A DNA stretch of 64,000 bases from Sporosarcina psychrophila (lineage in GTDB: Bacteria; Bacillota; Bacilli; Bacillales_A; Planococcaceae): positions 2,913,001 to 2,977,000 of the forward strand of contig NZ_CP014616.1 in NCBI RefSeq assembly GCF_001590685.1, written 5' to 3'. Below the pieces are notes generated by a model, which was not told the origin of the DNA, did not search any database, and was given only the letters and a program-made list of their open reading frames with translations. The translations under genes were made by a program, and so were the position numbers. Positions 36,088-45,383 of this stretch are shown piece after piece (the first letter of the stretch is position 1; each line of letters starts with the position of its first letter).

Positions 36088-37096
36088 CTACATTAATTGG
36101 AACTGCATCTTGTCGGGACATTACTTTTTCATCGTGCAAATGACAGGCGACATAGTGGCCCTTCTCTACTTCCATAAACGCCGGTTCAAGCTCCGCACAA
36201 ACTTTCATCGCTTTCGGACATCTCGTCCGGAACCTACATCCACTTGGAATGTCGATTGGACTAGGGACGTCACCTTTCAGGACAATTTGTTTTCTAGAGC
36301 GCTCCAGGTTCGGATCGGGCAATGGGATAGCTGAAAGTAGAGCCTCAGTATAAGGATGCAATGGTTTCTCATAAAGCGTTTCACTTTCCGTTAACTCCAC
36401 AATTTTCCCTAAATACATAACTGCAATTCGGTCGCTTATGTATTTCACCATTGATAAATCATGCGCAATGAATAAAAAAGTAAGCTCTTTTTCTTTTTGG
36501 AGTTTCTTCAATAAGTTGACGATTTGGGCCTGTATCGATACATCCAGTGCAGCGATTGGTTCATCTGCGACAATAAATTCTGGCTCAACGGCCAATGCAC
36601 GTGCAATACCGATACGCTGCCTTTGCCCTCCGCTGAATTCATGAGGATACCTTTGCGAATGTTTTTTGTTCAAGCCCACGAGCTCTAACAGCTCATTCAC
36701 TTTTACTTCTCGTTCTTTCAATGATAACTCGGCTGAATGAATGACTAGCCCCTCTGAAATGATTTCCATAACAGTCATACGCGGATTCAATGAAGAATAG
36801 GGATCTTGGAAAATCATTTGCATATTGCGCTTCTTCTTTTTTTGCTCTTGTTTACCGCGTTTTGAATGGACTACTTCATTAGCAAAAAGAATTTGGCCAC
36901 TCGAAGGCTCATAAATTTGAGTAATGGTTCTCCCGACTGTCGATTTCCCACATCCTGACTCACCAACAAGACCCAGCGTCTCCCCTCTTTTTATCGTAAA
37001 ACTAATTCCATCAACGGCTTTTAATGTACTATTCTTATTAAGCTTGAAATGTTTTTTCAATTCTGTAACGACTAATAAATCTTCATTCATATTCAT
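36077..37096 (-). CDS. oppF: oligopeptide ABC transporter ATP-binding protein OppF
   Basis: 339 aa. Walker A GESGCGKST, Q-loop FQDPYSSLNPRMTV, ABC signature SGGQRQRIGIARAL, Walker B FIVADEPIAALD and the C-terminal oligopeptide-type extension with Cys-rich SGCRFRTRCPKAMKVC. It pairs with OppD to drive peptide import. The ATG overlaps the oppD stop by one base (TAATG), showing coupling. Last gene of the operon. Confidence 0.93.
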   Translation of the reverse strand: MNMNEDLLVVTELKKHFKLNKNSTLKAVDGISFTIKRGETLGLVGESGCGKSTVGRTITQIYEPSSGQILFANEVVHSKRGKQEQKKKKRNMQMIFQDPYSSLNPRMTVMEIISEGLVIHSAELSLKEREVKVNELLELVGLNKKHSQRYPHEFSGGQRQRIGIARALAVEPEFIVADEPIAALDVSIQAQIVNLLKKLQKEKELTFLFIAHDLSMVKYISDRIAVMYLGKIVELTESETLYEKPLHPYTEALLSAIPLPDPNLERSRKQIVLKGDVPSPIDIPSGCRFRTRCPKAMKVCAELEPAFMEVEKGHYVACHLHDEKVMSRQDAVPINVELS

Positions 37097-38115
37097 TATT
37101 TTACACTCCTAACTTTTTCCGGGACATGTTCGGCCGGCGTTCGCACATCTTGCAGCCAACATGAAACTGAGTGACTTTCACCAAGCTGCGTCGTTTCTGG
37201 ATGGAAGTTATGACAGACCTTCATCGTATACGGACAACGGGCAGCAAATGGACAGCCTGTACCAAGTGTTGCTAAGTCTGGCGGTGAACCCGGAATAGGA
37301 ATAAGTGGCTCGGATCGACTGGCATTCAAGTTAGGCATGGAATGAAGAAGTCCTAACGTATACGGGTGTTGTGGTTTATAAAAAATTTCATCTAGCGTCC
37401 CTTGCTCCACGATTTCACCCGCATACATGACAGCAACTCGATTAGCCATGTTTGCGACAACGCCAAGATCATGCGTAATTAAAACAATTGCCGTATCCAT
37501 TTTTTCTTGCAAGTCCTTCATCAACCGCAGGATTTGCGCTTGAATTGTTACATCGAGAGCTGTTGTCGGCTCGTCAGCTATTAATACTTTGGGATTACAA
37601 GCAAGCGCCATTGCTATGACAACACGCTGCCTCATTCCACCTGAAAACTGATGCGGATATCCATCTAGGCGTTCTTCAGCATTCGGTATACCGACCATTT
37701 TAAGCATTTGAAATGCTCTTTGTTTGGCCTCTTTTTTTGTCATCTTCTGATGTTTTATGAGGCCCTCCATAATTTGTTTCCCAATTTTCATCGTCGGATT
37801 CAAGGAAGTCATTGGATCTTGGAACACCATTGATATTTCTGAGCCTCTTACCTTCTGCATATCACTTAACGATAGTTTTAAAAGATCCCGCCTCTCGTAA
37901 GTGATGTCCCCTTGTGGAATTAATGTATTATGCTTTGGTAAAAGACGCATAATTGATTTTGCGGTAACAGATTTCCCTGAACCTGATTCACCAACAATCG
38001 CCAACGTTTCACCTTTGTTTAACTTGAAATTCACACCTCTTACCGCCTTAACCGCACCTGTTTGGGTCTGGAAGGAAATGTGTAAGTTATTGACTGACAA
38101 TATTTCTTCATTCAT
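37096..38115 (-). CDS. oppD: oligopeptide ABC transporter ATP-binding protein OppD
   Basis: 339 aa. Walker A GESGSGKSV, FQDPMTSLNPTMKIG, signature SGGMRQRVVIAMAL, Walker B VLIADEPTTALD, and the family's C-terminal GTGCPFAARCPYTMKVC. The four cysteines of that tail bind an Fe-S cluster in some homologs. Heterodimer partner of OppF. Starts at ATG 38115, 14 bp after the oppC stop. Confidence 0.93.
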   Translation of the reverse strand: MNEEILSVNNLHISFQTQTGAVKAVRGVNFKLNKGETLAIVGESGSGKSVTAKSIMRLLPKHNTLIPQGDITYERRDLLKLSLSDMQKVRGSEISMVFQDPMTSLNPTMKIGKQIMEGLIKHQKMTKKEAKQRAFQMLKMVGIPNAEERLDGYPHQFSGGMRQRVVIAMALACNPKVLIADEPTTALDVTIQAQILRLMKDLQEKMDTAIVLITHDLGVVANMANRVAVMYAGEIVEQGTLDEIFYKPQHPYTLGLLHSMPNLNASRSEPLIPIPGSPPDLATLGTGCPFAARCPYTMKVCHNFHPETTQLGESHSVSCWLQDVRTPAEHVPEKVRSVK

Positions 38116-38129
38116 TAAAGACCCACTCC

Positions 38130-39188
38130 CTATTTTCTCATTTTCGGATCTAACGCATCACGTAATCCATCAGCGAGTAGATTGAAGCAAATCATAATCG
38201 TACTTATTACAAGTGCTGGGAATAGTAGCTTGTATGCGAAATACCTCATAGATTTATAGCCATCTTCAATTAACACACCAAGCGATGCTTGTGGCGCCTG
38301 CAATCCTAAGCCTATGAAACTTAAAAAGGCTTCGAAGAATATGGCTGTAGGAATTGTAAACATGATGGTAACGATAATCGGCCCCATTACGTTTGGCAAT
38401 AAATGCCTCCAAATCAATCTAGAATTTGATGCACCGAGCGTTTGGGAGGCTAGGACAAATTCTTGACTTTTCAATTGCAAAATTTGTCCGCGTACAACAC
38501 GTGCCATTCCTACCCACCCGGTTATCACCATCGCTAAAATAATGGACGTAATACCCGGTTCAAGAATGAGTATGAATAAGATAATGATAATCAAATTCGG
38601 TATTCCCATTAATACTTCAATTATTCGTTGCATAACATTATCTACTCTGCCTCCGTAGAAGGAGGAGATACCGCCATAAACGACACCAATAACTAAATCT
38701 AAAGCCGCAGCAACAAGCGCAATGAAGAGTGAAATTTGCGTTCCTTTCCATACCCTTGTCCATAAATCCCGGCCAAATTCATCTGTCCCGAACCAGTAAT
38801 TTGCTTCTATATTTCTTTTTTCATAAACATCTACACCTTTTATATCTGTTCCATCAAAACCAAGCCACCCGAGTCCAGGGACTTTTGCAGGTAGATTAGA
38901 GTGAACCAAGTTTTGACTTCGATACGTATGCTCATTCATTAAGGGACCTATTAGAGCCAAAATGATTAGCAATACGAGTAAAACCAGTGAAATAACTGCT
39001 CCCTTGTTCTTAAATAATCGGTGGAATGCCTCCTGCCAAAATGAGACAGATGGCGAATTGATATCTTCCAGTTCCATTGGATCCAGCGGAGCGGGCACGA
39101 ATAGATCAGCTGTAATTCCATCTGTATTCATTTTAAAGTTATCCGTAGATTTGCTTTGAATGGACGAATCTTTTTCGATTTTGTTCAT
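38130..39188 (-). CDS. oppC: oligopeptide ABC transporter permease OppC
   Basis: 352 aa with a long N-terminal cytoplasmic tail (about 80 residues, including DPMELEDINSPSVSFWQEA), then six membrane helices. The EAA loop, with WRHLLPNVMGPIIV, docks on the ATPases. WFGTDEFGRDLWTRVWKG is the OppC/DppC hallmark. Overlaps the oppB stop by 4 bp (ATGA) with GGGGGG upstream. Confidence 0.92.
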   Translation of the reverse strand: MNKIEKDSSIQSKSTDNFKMNTDGITADLFVPAPLDPMELEDINSPSVSFWQEAFHRLFKNKGAVISLVLLVLLIILALIGPLMNEHTYRSQNLVHSNLPAKVPGLGWLGFDGTDIKGVDVYEKRNIEANYWFGTDEFGRDLWTRVWKGTQISLFIALVAAALDLVIGVVYGGISSFYGGRVDNVMQRIIEVLMGIPNLIIIILFILILEPGITSIILAMVITGWVGMARVVRGQILQLKSQEFVLASQTLGASNSRLIWRHLLPNVMGPIIVTIMFTIPTAIFFEAFLSFIGLGLQAPQASLGVLIEDGYKSMRYFAYKLLFPALVISTIMICFNLLADGLRDALDPKMRK

Positions 39189-40126
39189 GCCTGTCCCCCC
39201 TGTTTATAATCAATCCGAGGATCCAGAAGACCATATAAAATATCAACAATAAAGACAACGAATATGAACAACGCACTATAAAATAAGGTAATTCCCATAA
39301 TTACGCTATAATCGAGGACCATAATTGACAATGTGAACTGTTCCCCGAGGCCAGGTACTGAAAATATCTTTTCAATAACTAATGTTCCTGTCATGATCGA
39401 AACTGCTAACGGACCGAGCATCGTAACAACAGGGATTAGCGCATTTCGAATGACATGTTTCGCCATAACCGTGGATTCGTGCAAGCCTTTTGCTCTTGCT
39501 GTCGTCACATAATCCTGTCCTAATACTTCGAGCATTTCACTTCGTATGAAACGTGCGACCGTTGCGATAACTGTTACTGAAAGTGCGAACGACGGTAAAA
39601 TGGTACTCGCATAACTTTCCCATAAAGCAACAGGTAATAATTCATACTTCACCCCAATGAAGTATTGTAGCAATGCTGCAAAAACGAACGATGGGATAGA
39701 CATCCCGAGTACTGCAAGTGTCACAGCACCATAGTCAAGAAGTGTATTATGTCGTAATGCAGAAATAATACCGAGTACTAGCCCTACAATCGTCCCAAAT
39801 ACAAGTGCTTGTAAACCAATGAGCGCAGAAGGGCCAATACGATTAACGATCATACTTTTTACAGTTCGACCTTCATATTGGAATGAATAGCCAAGATCGC
39901 CTTGTACTAAATTCCCTAAATAGCGAATGTATTGGATTGCTGCCGGTTGATCTAATCCATATTTGGCATTTAAAATAACGAGTTGCTTATCAGATAACTT
40001 TTCCGGGTTTGTAAACGGCGTTCCCGGAAGGAATTGCATAAGAAAGAACGTTGCTGTGATAATGATAAACAATGTAATAATCATAAACCCGAATCTTTTT
40101 ACTATGTAGCGCTTCAAATCGGACAC
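39185..40126 (-). CDS. oppB: oligopeptide ABC transporter permease OppB
   Basis: 313 aa, six membrane helices, with the OppB start (KRYIVKRFGFMIITLFIIITATFFLMQ), FLPGTPF and the EAA loop (TARAKGL, HVIRNALIPVVT). Start uncertain by three codons: GTG 40126 has AAGGAA before it, while TTG 40117 has GGGGTG 6 nt ahead and gives the usual MKRY start. First of the permease-ATPase unit, 200 bp after oppA; that gap holds a dispersed repeat copy. Confidence 0.9.
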   Translation of the reverse strand: MSDLKRYIVKRFGFMIITLFIIITATFFLMQFLPGTPFTNPEKLSDKQLVILNAKYGLDQPAAIQYIRYLGNLVQGDLGYSFQYEGRTVKSMIVNRIGPSALIGLQALVFGTIVGLVLGIISALRHNTLLDYGAVTLAVLGMSIPSFVFAALLQYFIGVKYELLPVALWESYASTILPSFALSVTVIATVARFIRSEMLEVLGQDYVTTARAKGLHESTVMAKHVIRNALIPVVTMLGPLAVSIMTGTLVIEKIFSVPGLGEQFTLSIMVLDYSVIMGITLFYSALFIFVVFIVDILYGLLDPRIDYKQGGQA

Positions 40127-40181
40127 CCCAATTCCTTAAAAAGCTCTTGATTTTCCTTCTATAAATGTTGATATAAAATAT

Positions 40182-40240
40182 CCCATTGAATTCGCTTCGG
40201 CTAACCCTTGTAAGGCGCCTTCGCTCAGATTAAATAGATA
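40182..40240 (+). repeat. dispersed repeat, short derivative, between oppA and oppB
   Basis: CCCATTGAATTCGCTTCGGC, then TAACCCTTGTAAGGCGCCTTCGCT: the outer parts of the long copies joined, as at 30221. It is transcribed if oppA and oppBCDF form one operon, and might fold and reduce downstream expression relative to the binding protein gene. Confidence 0.65.
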
Positions 40241-40326
40241 TTCTTTTCTCAAGTTATTTATCAATCAGAAAACGAAGATGCTCCAGTTGGATACACCTTC
40301 GCTTATCTGTTGCTTAAATCATATGT

Positions 40327-41976
40327 TTATTCGATGTGAGCCCATTTGTAAGTGAATTCAGCACCCGTTGGATGTTTAGCTAAATCTTTGATTTTATCAC
40401 GTACAAGAATTGCAGACCCTCGTTGATAAAGAGGCGCAACTGCTGCATCTTCTTCCAACAAAACCTTTTCAATACCAAGCAACATCTCGTAACGCTTGCT
40501 TAAATCCGTCTCACCGCGTGCATCATGAACTAATGCATCTAATTTTGGATTGCTATAATCCATACGGTTTGAAGAACTGCCTTTTACCCACATATCTAAA
40601 TAGGTCATCGGGTCACTATAATCTGGTCCCCATGTAGAAAGAGAAAGTTCATAGTCGACTGCTTTTTCAATTTCAAGACGCTGAGCGAATGGTACAGCTT
40701 TAATATCAAGCTTAAATCCAGGAAGATTGTCTTCAAGCTGCGCTTGTAAGTACTCAGCTACTTTTTTCATTTCATCCGAGTCAGCAATATTGAGTGACAC
40801 TGTCAATTCTGTTTGTCCAACTTCAGCTAAAGCTTTTTCCCATATTGCTTTTGCTTCTTCAGGAGTCCCTTTATTGAAGTCTCCATTTAACTCTCGGTAA
40901 TCCTTATTCTCAGGCGAGAAGTAAAATCCTTCTCCAACTACTCCGTAAATTGGTGAAGAACCGTCTTTCAAAATAACATCTGTCAAACCTTGACGGTCAA
41001 CTGCCATTCCAATCGCACGGCGAATTTCTGAATTCTTAAGCACTGGATGGTTGTGATTAAAGCGTAAGAAGACAATACCTGAGTCTTTTTCAACTTTAAA
41101 GTTTTTATCCTCAACATATTGGTCGATAAGTGCAGAAGTTAATTTGACGCGGTCAATTTTCTCTGTCTCATATAAATTCGCCCCGGCAGACGGGTCTTTA
41201 ACGACAAATACATTTACCTCTTCAATTTTCACTGTTCCTGCATCCCAATAATCTTCATTTTTAACAAGTTTCCAGCTTTGTTCTTGTGACCAGTTATCAA
41301 GTTTGAATGGACCATTTGCTAAAATGTTGTCAGCTTCGAGTGCATACTGATCTCCAAGCTCTTCTACAAACTTTTGATTTTGCGGTAAGAATGTCGGGAA
41401 TGCCAGTAATGTTTCAAATAATGGATTTGCACTTTCAAGTGTCACTTCAAGCGTTTTTTCTCCTGTTGCCTTAATACCAAGTTCTGCAGCATCCATTTCT
41501 TCGTTCATGATAGCTTCGGAATTCTTGATGCCTGCAGTAACAAGCATGTAATTATATGCACCAGCTTCTTTCATAACACGTTTCCACGCGTATTCAAAAT
41601 CGGCAGCTGTTACAGGTTCGCCGTTGCTCCACTTCGCGTCTCTAATTGTAAATGTATGAACGATGCCATCTTCACTTTTCTCATGCTTCTCTGCGAGCGC
41701 GGGAACAGATTGGTTACTTTGATCCTGACGATACAGCCCCTCATTCACGTTATTCAAAACGTCAAATGCAATAGCGTCATGCGCTTTTGTTGAATCCAAT
41801 GTTGGAATATCAGCCGTTGCACTCAAATTAAGTACTTGTGCAACCTTGCCGTCTGCTTCTTTTTCATCCTCTTTCTTGTCGTCTTTCTCTTCAGTTGATG
41901 AGCTGAAATTACAACCCGAAACAATCAAAGAAAAAATGGCCAAGAAAATTAAGCCTAACCATGTTTTTTTCTTCAT
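40327..41976 (-). CDS. oppA: oligopeptide-binding lipoprotein OppA
   Basis: 549 aa solute-binding protein. Lipoprotein signal with LIVSGC, lipidated Cys22, then an acidic linker (SSSTEEKDDKKEDEKEADG). Family 5 signatures: VLNNVNEGLYR, HTFTIRDAKWSNGEPVTAADFEYAWKR, and DSGIVFLRFNHN. It would capture oligopeptides outside the membrane and deliver them to OppBC. The promoter with a palindrome lies upstream. GGGGGG precedes ATG 41976. Bacillus OppA homologs also import signalling peptides for sporulation; this is possible, not shown. Confidence 0.93.
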   Translation of the reverse strand: MKKKTWLGLIFLAIFSLIVSGCNFSSSTEEKDDKKEDEKEADGKVAQVLNLSATADIPTLDSTKAHDAIAFDVLNNVNEGLYRQDQSNQSVPALAEKHEKSEDGIVHTFTIRDAKWSNGEPVTAADFEYAWKRVMKEAGAYNYMLVTAGIKNSEAIMNEEMDAAELGIKATGEKTLEVTLESANPLFETLLAFPTFLPQNQKFVEELGDQYALEADNILANGPFKLDNWSQEQSWKLVKNEDYWDAGTVKIEEVNVFVVKDPSAGANLYETEKIDRVKLTSALIDQYVEDKNFKVEKDSGIVFLRFNHNHPVLKNSEIRRAIGMAVDRQGLTDVILKDGSSPIYGVVGEGFYFSPENKDYRELNGDFNKGTPEEAKAIWEKALAEVGQTELTVSLNIADSDEMKKVAEYLQAQLEDNLPGFKLDIKAVPFAQRLEIEKAVDYELSLSTWGPDYSDPMTYLDMWVKGSSSNRMDYSNPKLDALVHDARGETDLSKRYEMLLGIEKVLLEEDAAVAPLYQRGSAILVRDKIKDLAKHPTGAEFTYKWAHIE

Positions 41977-42010
41977 TTCCCATTCCCCCCTTGTACTATT
42001 CTAGTAACTA

Positions 42011-42039
42011 TATATAATTGTAAGTGCTTACAATCACAA
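42011..42039 (-). promoter_or_regulatory. oppA promoter with an operator-like palindrome in its spacer
   Basis: On the minus strand: TTGTGA (-35, 42039-42034), 17 bp, TATATA (-10, 42016-42011). The spacer is filled by ATTGTAAG-N2-CTTACAAT (42017-42034), two perfect 8-bp arms around a 2-bp centre. It differs at one position from the CcpA cre consensus (TGWAANCGNTNWCA), so a catabolite-control site is a good guess; another dimeric repressor is possible. Confidence 0.6.
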
Positions 42040-42110
42040 TAGCAATAATATTTTTAATTAATAGATATATCCCTATTAATCTATAAATAAGGTAGGAGTT
42101 GTTAACCTCT

Positions 42111-42488
42111 ATGAAAAAGAAAAGCTTACTTCTTTCTTTTTGCATCACATCTTTCGTTATTTTATTCTCTACTGTATTTATGGCCCCAAAGTATATCATT
42201 ATTTTACTTGATTTATTTTTCTATATCGGCATCATCATGTTACTAATCGGCAGTGTATTACTCATCATCCAAGATGGTTTTTTCACTAGATTTATCAACA
42301 ACTCGAGACGTTTCTATTCAACCCTTAGCAAACGCGAGCAAGTTATACAGGACGTAGAAGGTAAAAACGGAGAAAACCCGAGTTATTTAAAACAGTTTCC
42401 CTTACTAGCCTATATTTTACCCCTCGGCGCTTTCTACTTCTCACTCAGCTTGATTGGCTCTCTTATTACCGTTCAATTAGGACGATGA
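42111..42488 (+). CDS. DUF3899-like membrane protein
   Basis: 125 aa from ATG 42111 (AGGAG 12 nt before; TTG 42099 is too close to that site). Three or four hydrophobic segments with a central FFTRFINNSRRFYSTLSKREQ loop and a C-terminal membrane span. The DGFF..RFxxxxRRF..LSKR pattern fits the DUF3899 family of Bacillales, of unknown function. It reads divergently from oppA and its 3' end overlaps the dipeptidase gene on the other strand by 16 bp. Confidence 0.65.
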   Translation: MKKKSLLLSFCITSFVILFSTVFMAPKYIIILLDLFFYIGIIMLLIGSVLLIIQDGFFTRFINNSRRFYSTLSKREQVIQDVEGKNGENPSYLKQFPLLAYILPLGAFYFSLSLIGSLITVQLGR

Positions 42489-43399
42489 TCCATAAAGTTT
42501 TGGTAGGCAAAACCTTTGACCGTCTCTTCACTGTATTTTTTTAGCAACTCATTTAGTAAATTCGGATGCATAGATGCATCTTCCAAATTAACAATCTTCG
42601 ACGAGATACCATCGAAGTCTGAGCCTAACCCAATTTGTTTCTCTCCGCCTAAAGAACAGAAATGGTCAATATGTTCGATTAGGTCTGTTATCACAACTTC
42701 CCCTTGTTCCTTCACAAACGGCGGATTGTAGACAACATGGACGAGCCCATTTTTTTCAAACAGTGTTCTTGCCTGATCATCTGTCAGATTACGAACATGA
42801 TTGCATAATGCTCTGGCATTCGAATGGCTCGCAATTGGATAGTTTGCTTCTTCCATGACATCCCAAAAAGCCTTTTCACACAAATGGGAGACATCGGTCA
42901 AAATTTTATGTTCATTATTGAAATGAACAATCTCTTTGCCAAACGACGTCAGTCCCGCTCCACGTGGTTCTCCCGCTCCGTCTGCTGCCAAGTTGGCATT
43001 ATTCCAAGTAAGACCAATCGAATGGACTCCCAATTGATGAAGAATAGTTAGCTTTTGTAGATCGTTTCCGATTGCATCCACACCTTCAAGCGTCAACATC
43101 GCTCCAATTTCTCCGTCTTTTAACTGATCGAAATCGCTCCACTCCTTGATCAGTTTCATATTCGGATTGTTCCCAAGCACATCTGTATAGAAATAATGGA
43201 TTTGATCTAAAGCAGCTTGAAATTTCTGATCTGACTTCATTTCCGGATACACGAATATAGCAAATGCTTGTACTTTTACTCCACCCTTTATTAGTTTTTC
43301 ATAACTCGTATCGAGTTCCAAAGAATCTTGAAACTTCATTTCCCCTTTTGATTCATACAATCTAAGCAATACATCACAATGCAAGTCGATAATTTTCAA
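42473..43399 (-). CDS. membrane dipeptidase-type (M19) metallopeptidase
   Basis: 308 aa from TTG 43399, with AAAGGGG 8 nt before it (an open frame to 43438 has no site). Peptidase M19 / renal dipeptidase fold: IIDLHCDVLLRL (zinc-binding HxD), MLTLEGVDAIG (bridging Glu), LTDVSHLCEKAFWD and PIASHSNARAL (metal histidines), GLGSDFDGI. These are TIM-barrel enzymes with a two-zinc centre that cleave dipeptides. No signal peptide, so cytoplasmic. It may process peptides imported by the neighbouring Opp system, though it is on a separate transcript. Confidence 0.92.
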   Translation of the reverse strand: MKIIDLHCDVLLRLYESKGEMKFQDSLELDTSYEKLIKGGVKVQAFAIFVYPEMKSDQKFQAALDQIHYFYTDVLGNNPNMKLIKEWSDFDQLKDGEIGAMLTLEGVDAIGNDLQKLTILHQLGVHSIGLTWNNANLAADGAGEPRGAGLTSFGKEIVHFNNEHKILTDVSHLCEKAFWDVMEEANYPIASHSNARALCNHVRNLTDDQARTLFEKNGLVHVVYNPPFVKEQGEVVITDLIEHIDHFCSLGGEKQIGLGSDFDGISSKIVNLEDASMHPNLLNELLKKYSEETVKGFAYQNFMDHRPN

Positions 43400-43658
43400 T
43401 TTATTTGCCCCTTTCAGATACACAAATAGAATCAACAATTAGAACTATCTGTTAATAAAAATAGTAGCAAACAACTAGTTGGATTTCAACTTCATATTCG
43501 CAAAAATAAATCCATCACCTGTATAGTCCAAGTGATGAATTTCGAGTATCTATTCGATAAACAGTCATGAAGGTTTCACAACTCACACTAATCCCTTACA
43601 AAGGTACTGTATGTTTAGTCAATACCTAAACAATACATTTCATTTTAAAATAATCGTG

Positions 43659-43723
43659 TTGACGAAAGCAGTTGGGTTACTATACAATTAATGAGTCAAC
43701 TATTATTATATTTCAGTTAACAC
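43659..43723 (+). promoter_or_regulatory. bioY promoter and BirA-type operator
   Basis: TTGACG (43659-43664), 16 bp, TATACA (43681-43686). Immediately downstream is an imperfect inverted repeat GAGTCAAC (43693-43700), 15 bp, GTTAACAC (43716-43723), which has the half-site sequence and spacing of BirA biotin operators (GTTAAC / GTTNAC type). It overlaps the expected transcription start, so BirA with biotin should repress bioY. Confidence 0.75.
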
Positions 43724-43742
43724 AAAAGGGGATTTGCACACT

Positions 43743-44312
43743 ATGACTGAGTCAAGTTACAAACTACGAATGATGATTATTTCAGCACTATTCGCAGCAA
43801 TTATTGGTGTATTAGCGCAAGTTACAGTTCCATTACCACTTGTACCAATTACTGGACAAACGCTTGCCATCGGACTTGCTGCGACAATATTGGGCGCACG
43901 ATATGGTACATTGTCAGTACTCATTTATTTATGCATGGGCGCAATAGGGATACCGGTATTCGCACAGATGTCTGGGGGTTTAGGGATTCTAGTCGGGCCA
44001 ACTGGTGGGTATTTGATCGGGTTCATCCCAACTGCACTTATCATTGGCTTTTTTCTTGAAAAAACGAGTTTTACAGTTAAAAACGCAATCATCGCAAACG
44101 TAATCGGAATGTTTATTGCATTAACTTTTGGAACGGTTTGGTTAAAAGTCATTGCAAATCTTTCTTGGACCGCAGCATTTTCAGGTGGATTTGCACCGTT
44201 TCTTCTTGTTGGCTTCATTAAAGCGACACTGGCAGCATGGGCTGGCATTACTGTTAGAAATAGGTTGAAATCAACAAATCTAATATATGCATGGAACGCT
44301 GAAGTAAAATAA
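43743..44312 (+). CDS. bioY: biotin ECF transporter S component BioY
   Basis: 189 aa from ATG 43743 (GGGG 11 nt ahead; a TTG at 43734 is too near). Six membrane helices with the BioY hallmarks: VPLPLVPITGQTLAIGLAA, GARYGTLSVLIYL, GIPVFAQMSGGLGILVGPTGGYL. It binds biotin with high affinity and works with the shared EcfA/EcfT module encoded elsewhere. A single gene with its own BirA-type operator and a terminator. Confidence 0.95.
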   Translation: MTESSYKLRMMIISALFAAIIGVLAQVTVPLPLVPITGQTLAIGLAATILGARYGTLSVLIYLCMGAIGIPVFAQMSGGLGILVGPTGGYLIGFIPTALIIGFFLEKTSFTVKNAIIANVIGMFIALTFGTVWLKVIANLSWTAAFSGGFAPFLLVGFIKATLAAWAGITVRNRLKSTNLIYAWNAEVK

Positions 44313-44315
44313 ATC

Positions 44316-44360
44316 ATACCGGATTCCAAAACGGCTAGTAATTGTTTTGGAATTTGGTAT
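44316..44360 (+). terminator. terminator of bioY
   Basis: Arms 44316-44332 and 44344-44360 pair apart from a two-base internal mismatch (ATACC, ATTCCAAAAC / GTTTTGGAAT, GGTAT). The following T content is modest (TTCACACTTTT). It lies 3 bp after the stop. Confidence 0.7.
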
Positions 44361-44600
44361 TTCACACTTTTCATCTGCTATCCAACCTACTTTCTACCCC
44401 AATAAAACTCTAGTAGATTAACGTCCCATTCCACTATTTCATACATATTCTAAACGCCAGATATGAGGATTCTTTGCCATACGGAAAATATCATTGTAGT
44501 AATCGTCTTCTTCCCGAGAACTGTAATCGACAAATAATTATTGTGAATTTGGGAACGCTATCTCTTGAAGGTTTTTAAAAAAGTTGAAGGAGGAAGTATA

Positions 44601-44825
44601 ATGACTAACATCAAACCGAATGATTCAGATGACAATGTAAATAGGCTAAAGAAAACCATCAGTAATATGGAAGCAGCCGAAGCAGCGATGGAATTCGCCG
44701 AGGGGAAAGAACTTGCTGCAATCAAGGAGAAAAACGAGCGACGTAAAGAAAGCATTGAAGGATTACAAACTGAAATAAGTGCAGAAGAAGAATCACGAAT
44801 TAACGGGTATAAAAAAAGAATGTAA
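44601..44825 (+). CDS. tlp: Tlp family small acid-soluble spore protein
   Basis: 74 aa from ATG 44601, with AAGGAGGAAG ahead; the longer frame to 44565 includes that site. The sequence follows Tlp: DNVNRLKKTISNMEAAEAAMEFA, IKEKNERRKESI, EISAEEESR.NGYKKR. Tlp is a minor acid-soluble spore protein made in the forespore and degraded on germination in B. subtilis. Highly charged, no cysteine, probably a helical hairpin. Monocistronic. Confidence 0.9.
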   Translation: MTNIKPNDSDDNVNRLKKTISNMEAAEAAMEFAEGKELAAIKEKNERRKESIEGLQTEISAEEESRINGYKKRM

Positions 44826-45383
44826 GTATAGATTTAGGCGATATTGTGCCTAGTTGTGCATTTCTACTACGTATGTATGCTTCGCACAATTTCTTAGCTA
44901 TATGTTTAGTATCGACAATAGAACCCACCATGCCTCTTACAATGCGGACCATGGTGGGTTATTTTTATATTGAATATTTTTCCACAGATAAAGCCTAGGA
45001 CTATTCCTATACTGATTAATAATAATTGCCAGACAGACAATCGAGCAATTTATGTATCTAAATATATATAAATAAGTATCCTTCAATTATTACAACGTTT
45101 CAATTAACCGTTTCTCATCAAGTTCTGTCGATTTAACAACGGATTCAGTTATATAATAGTCCGATCTTGAATGGTAGAATTTTTACCATTAGATATCGTC
45201 GTGATCGTTCTATCATAAGGTCTGGTGCCCAGATTTTTTAAAAATAGTGAAACAAAAACCAGTACAAAATCAATTTAGTATACAAATATCTAAATATCAA
45301 ATAAACGTACCCGCCTAACCAGAGTTGATCATCTTCCCCCTAGTAAAATACTTACGCTACAAATTTATTCGTTACGTATCTTG
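44826..45383. other. 558-bp non-coding region after tlp
   Basis: Holds the tlp terminator (44922-44966). The remaining 400 bp, up to the end of the germination permease gene on the other strand, is AT-rich with no coding frame or clear structure that I can see. Confidence 0.6.
44922..44966 (+). terminator. terminator downstream of tlp
   Basis: Arms 44922-44932 and 44950-44960 (AACCCACCATG / CATGGTGGGTT), followed by ATTTTTAT. It lies about 100 bp after the tlp stop. Confidence 0.85.
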
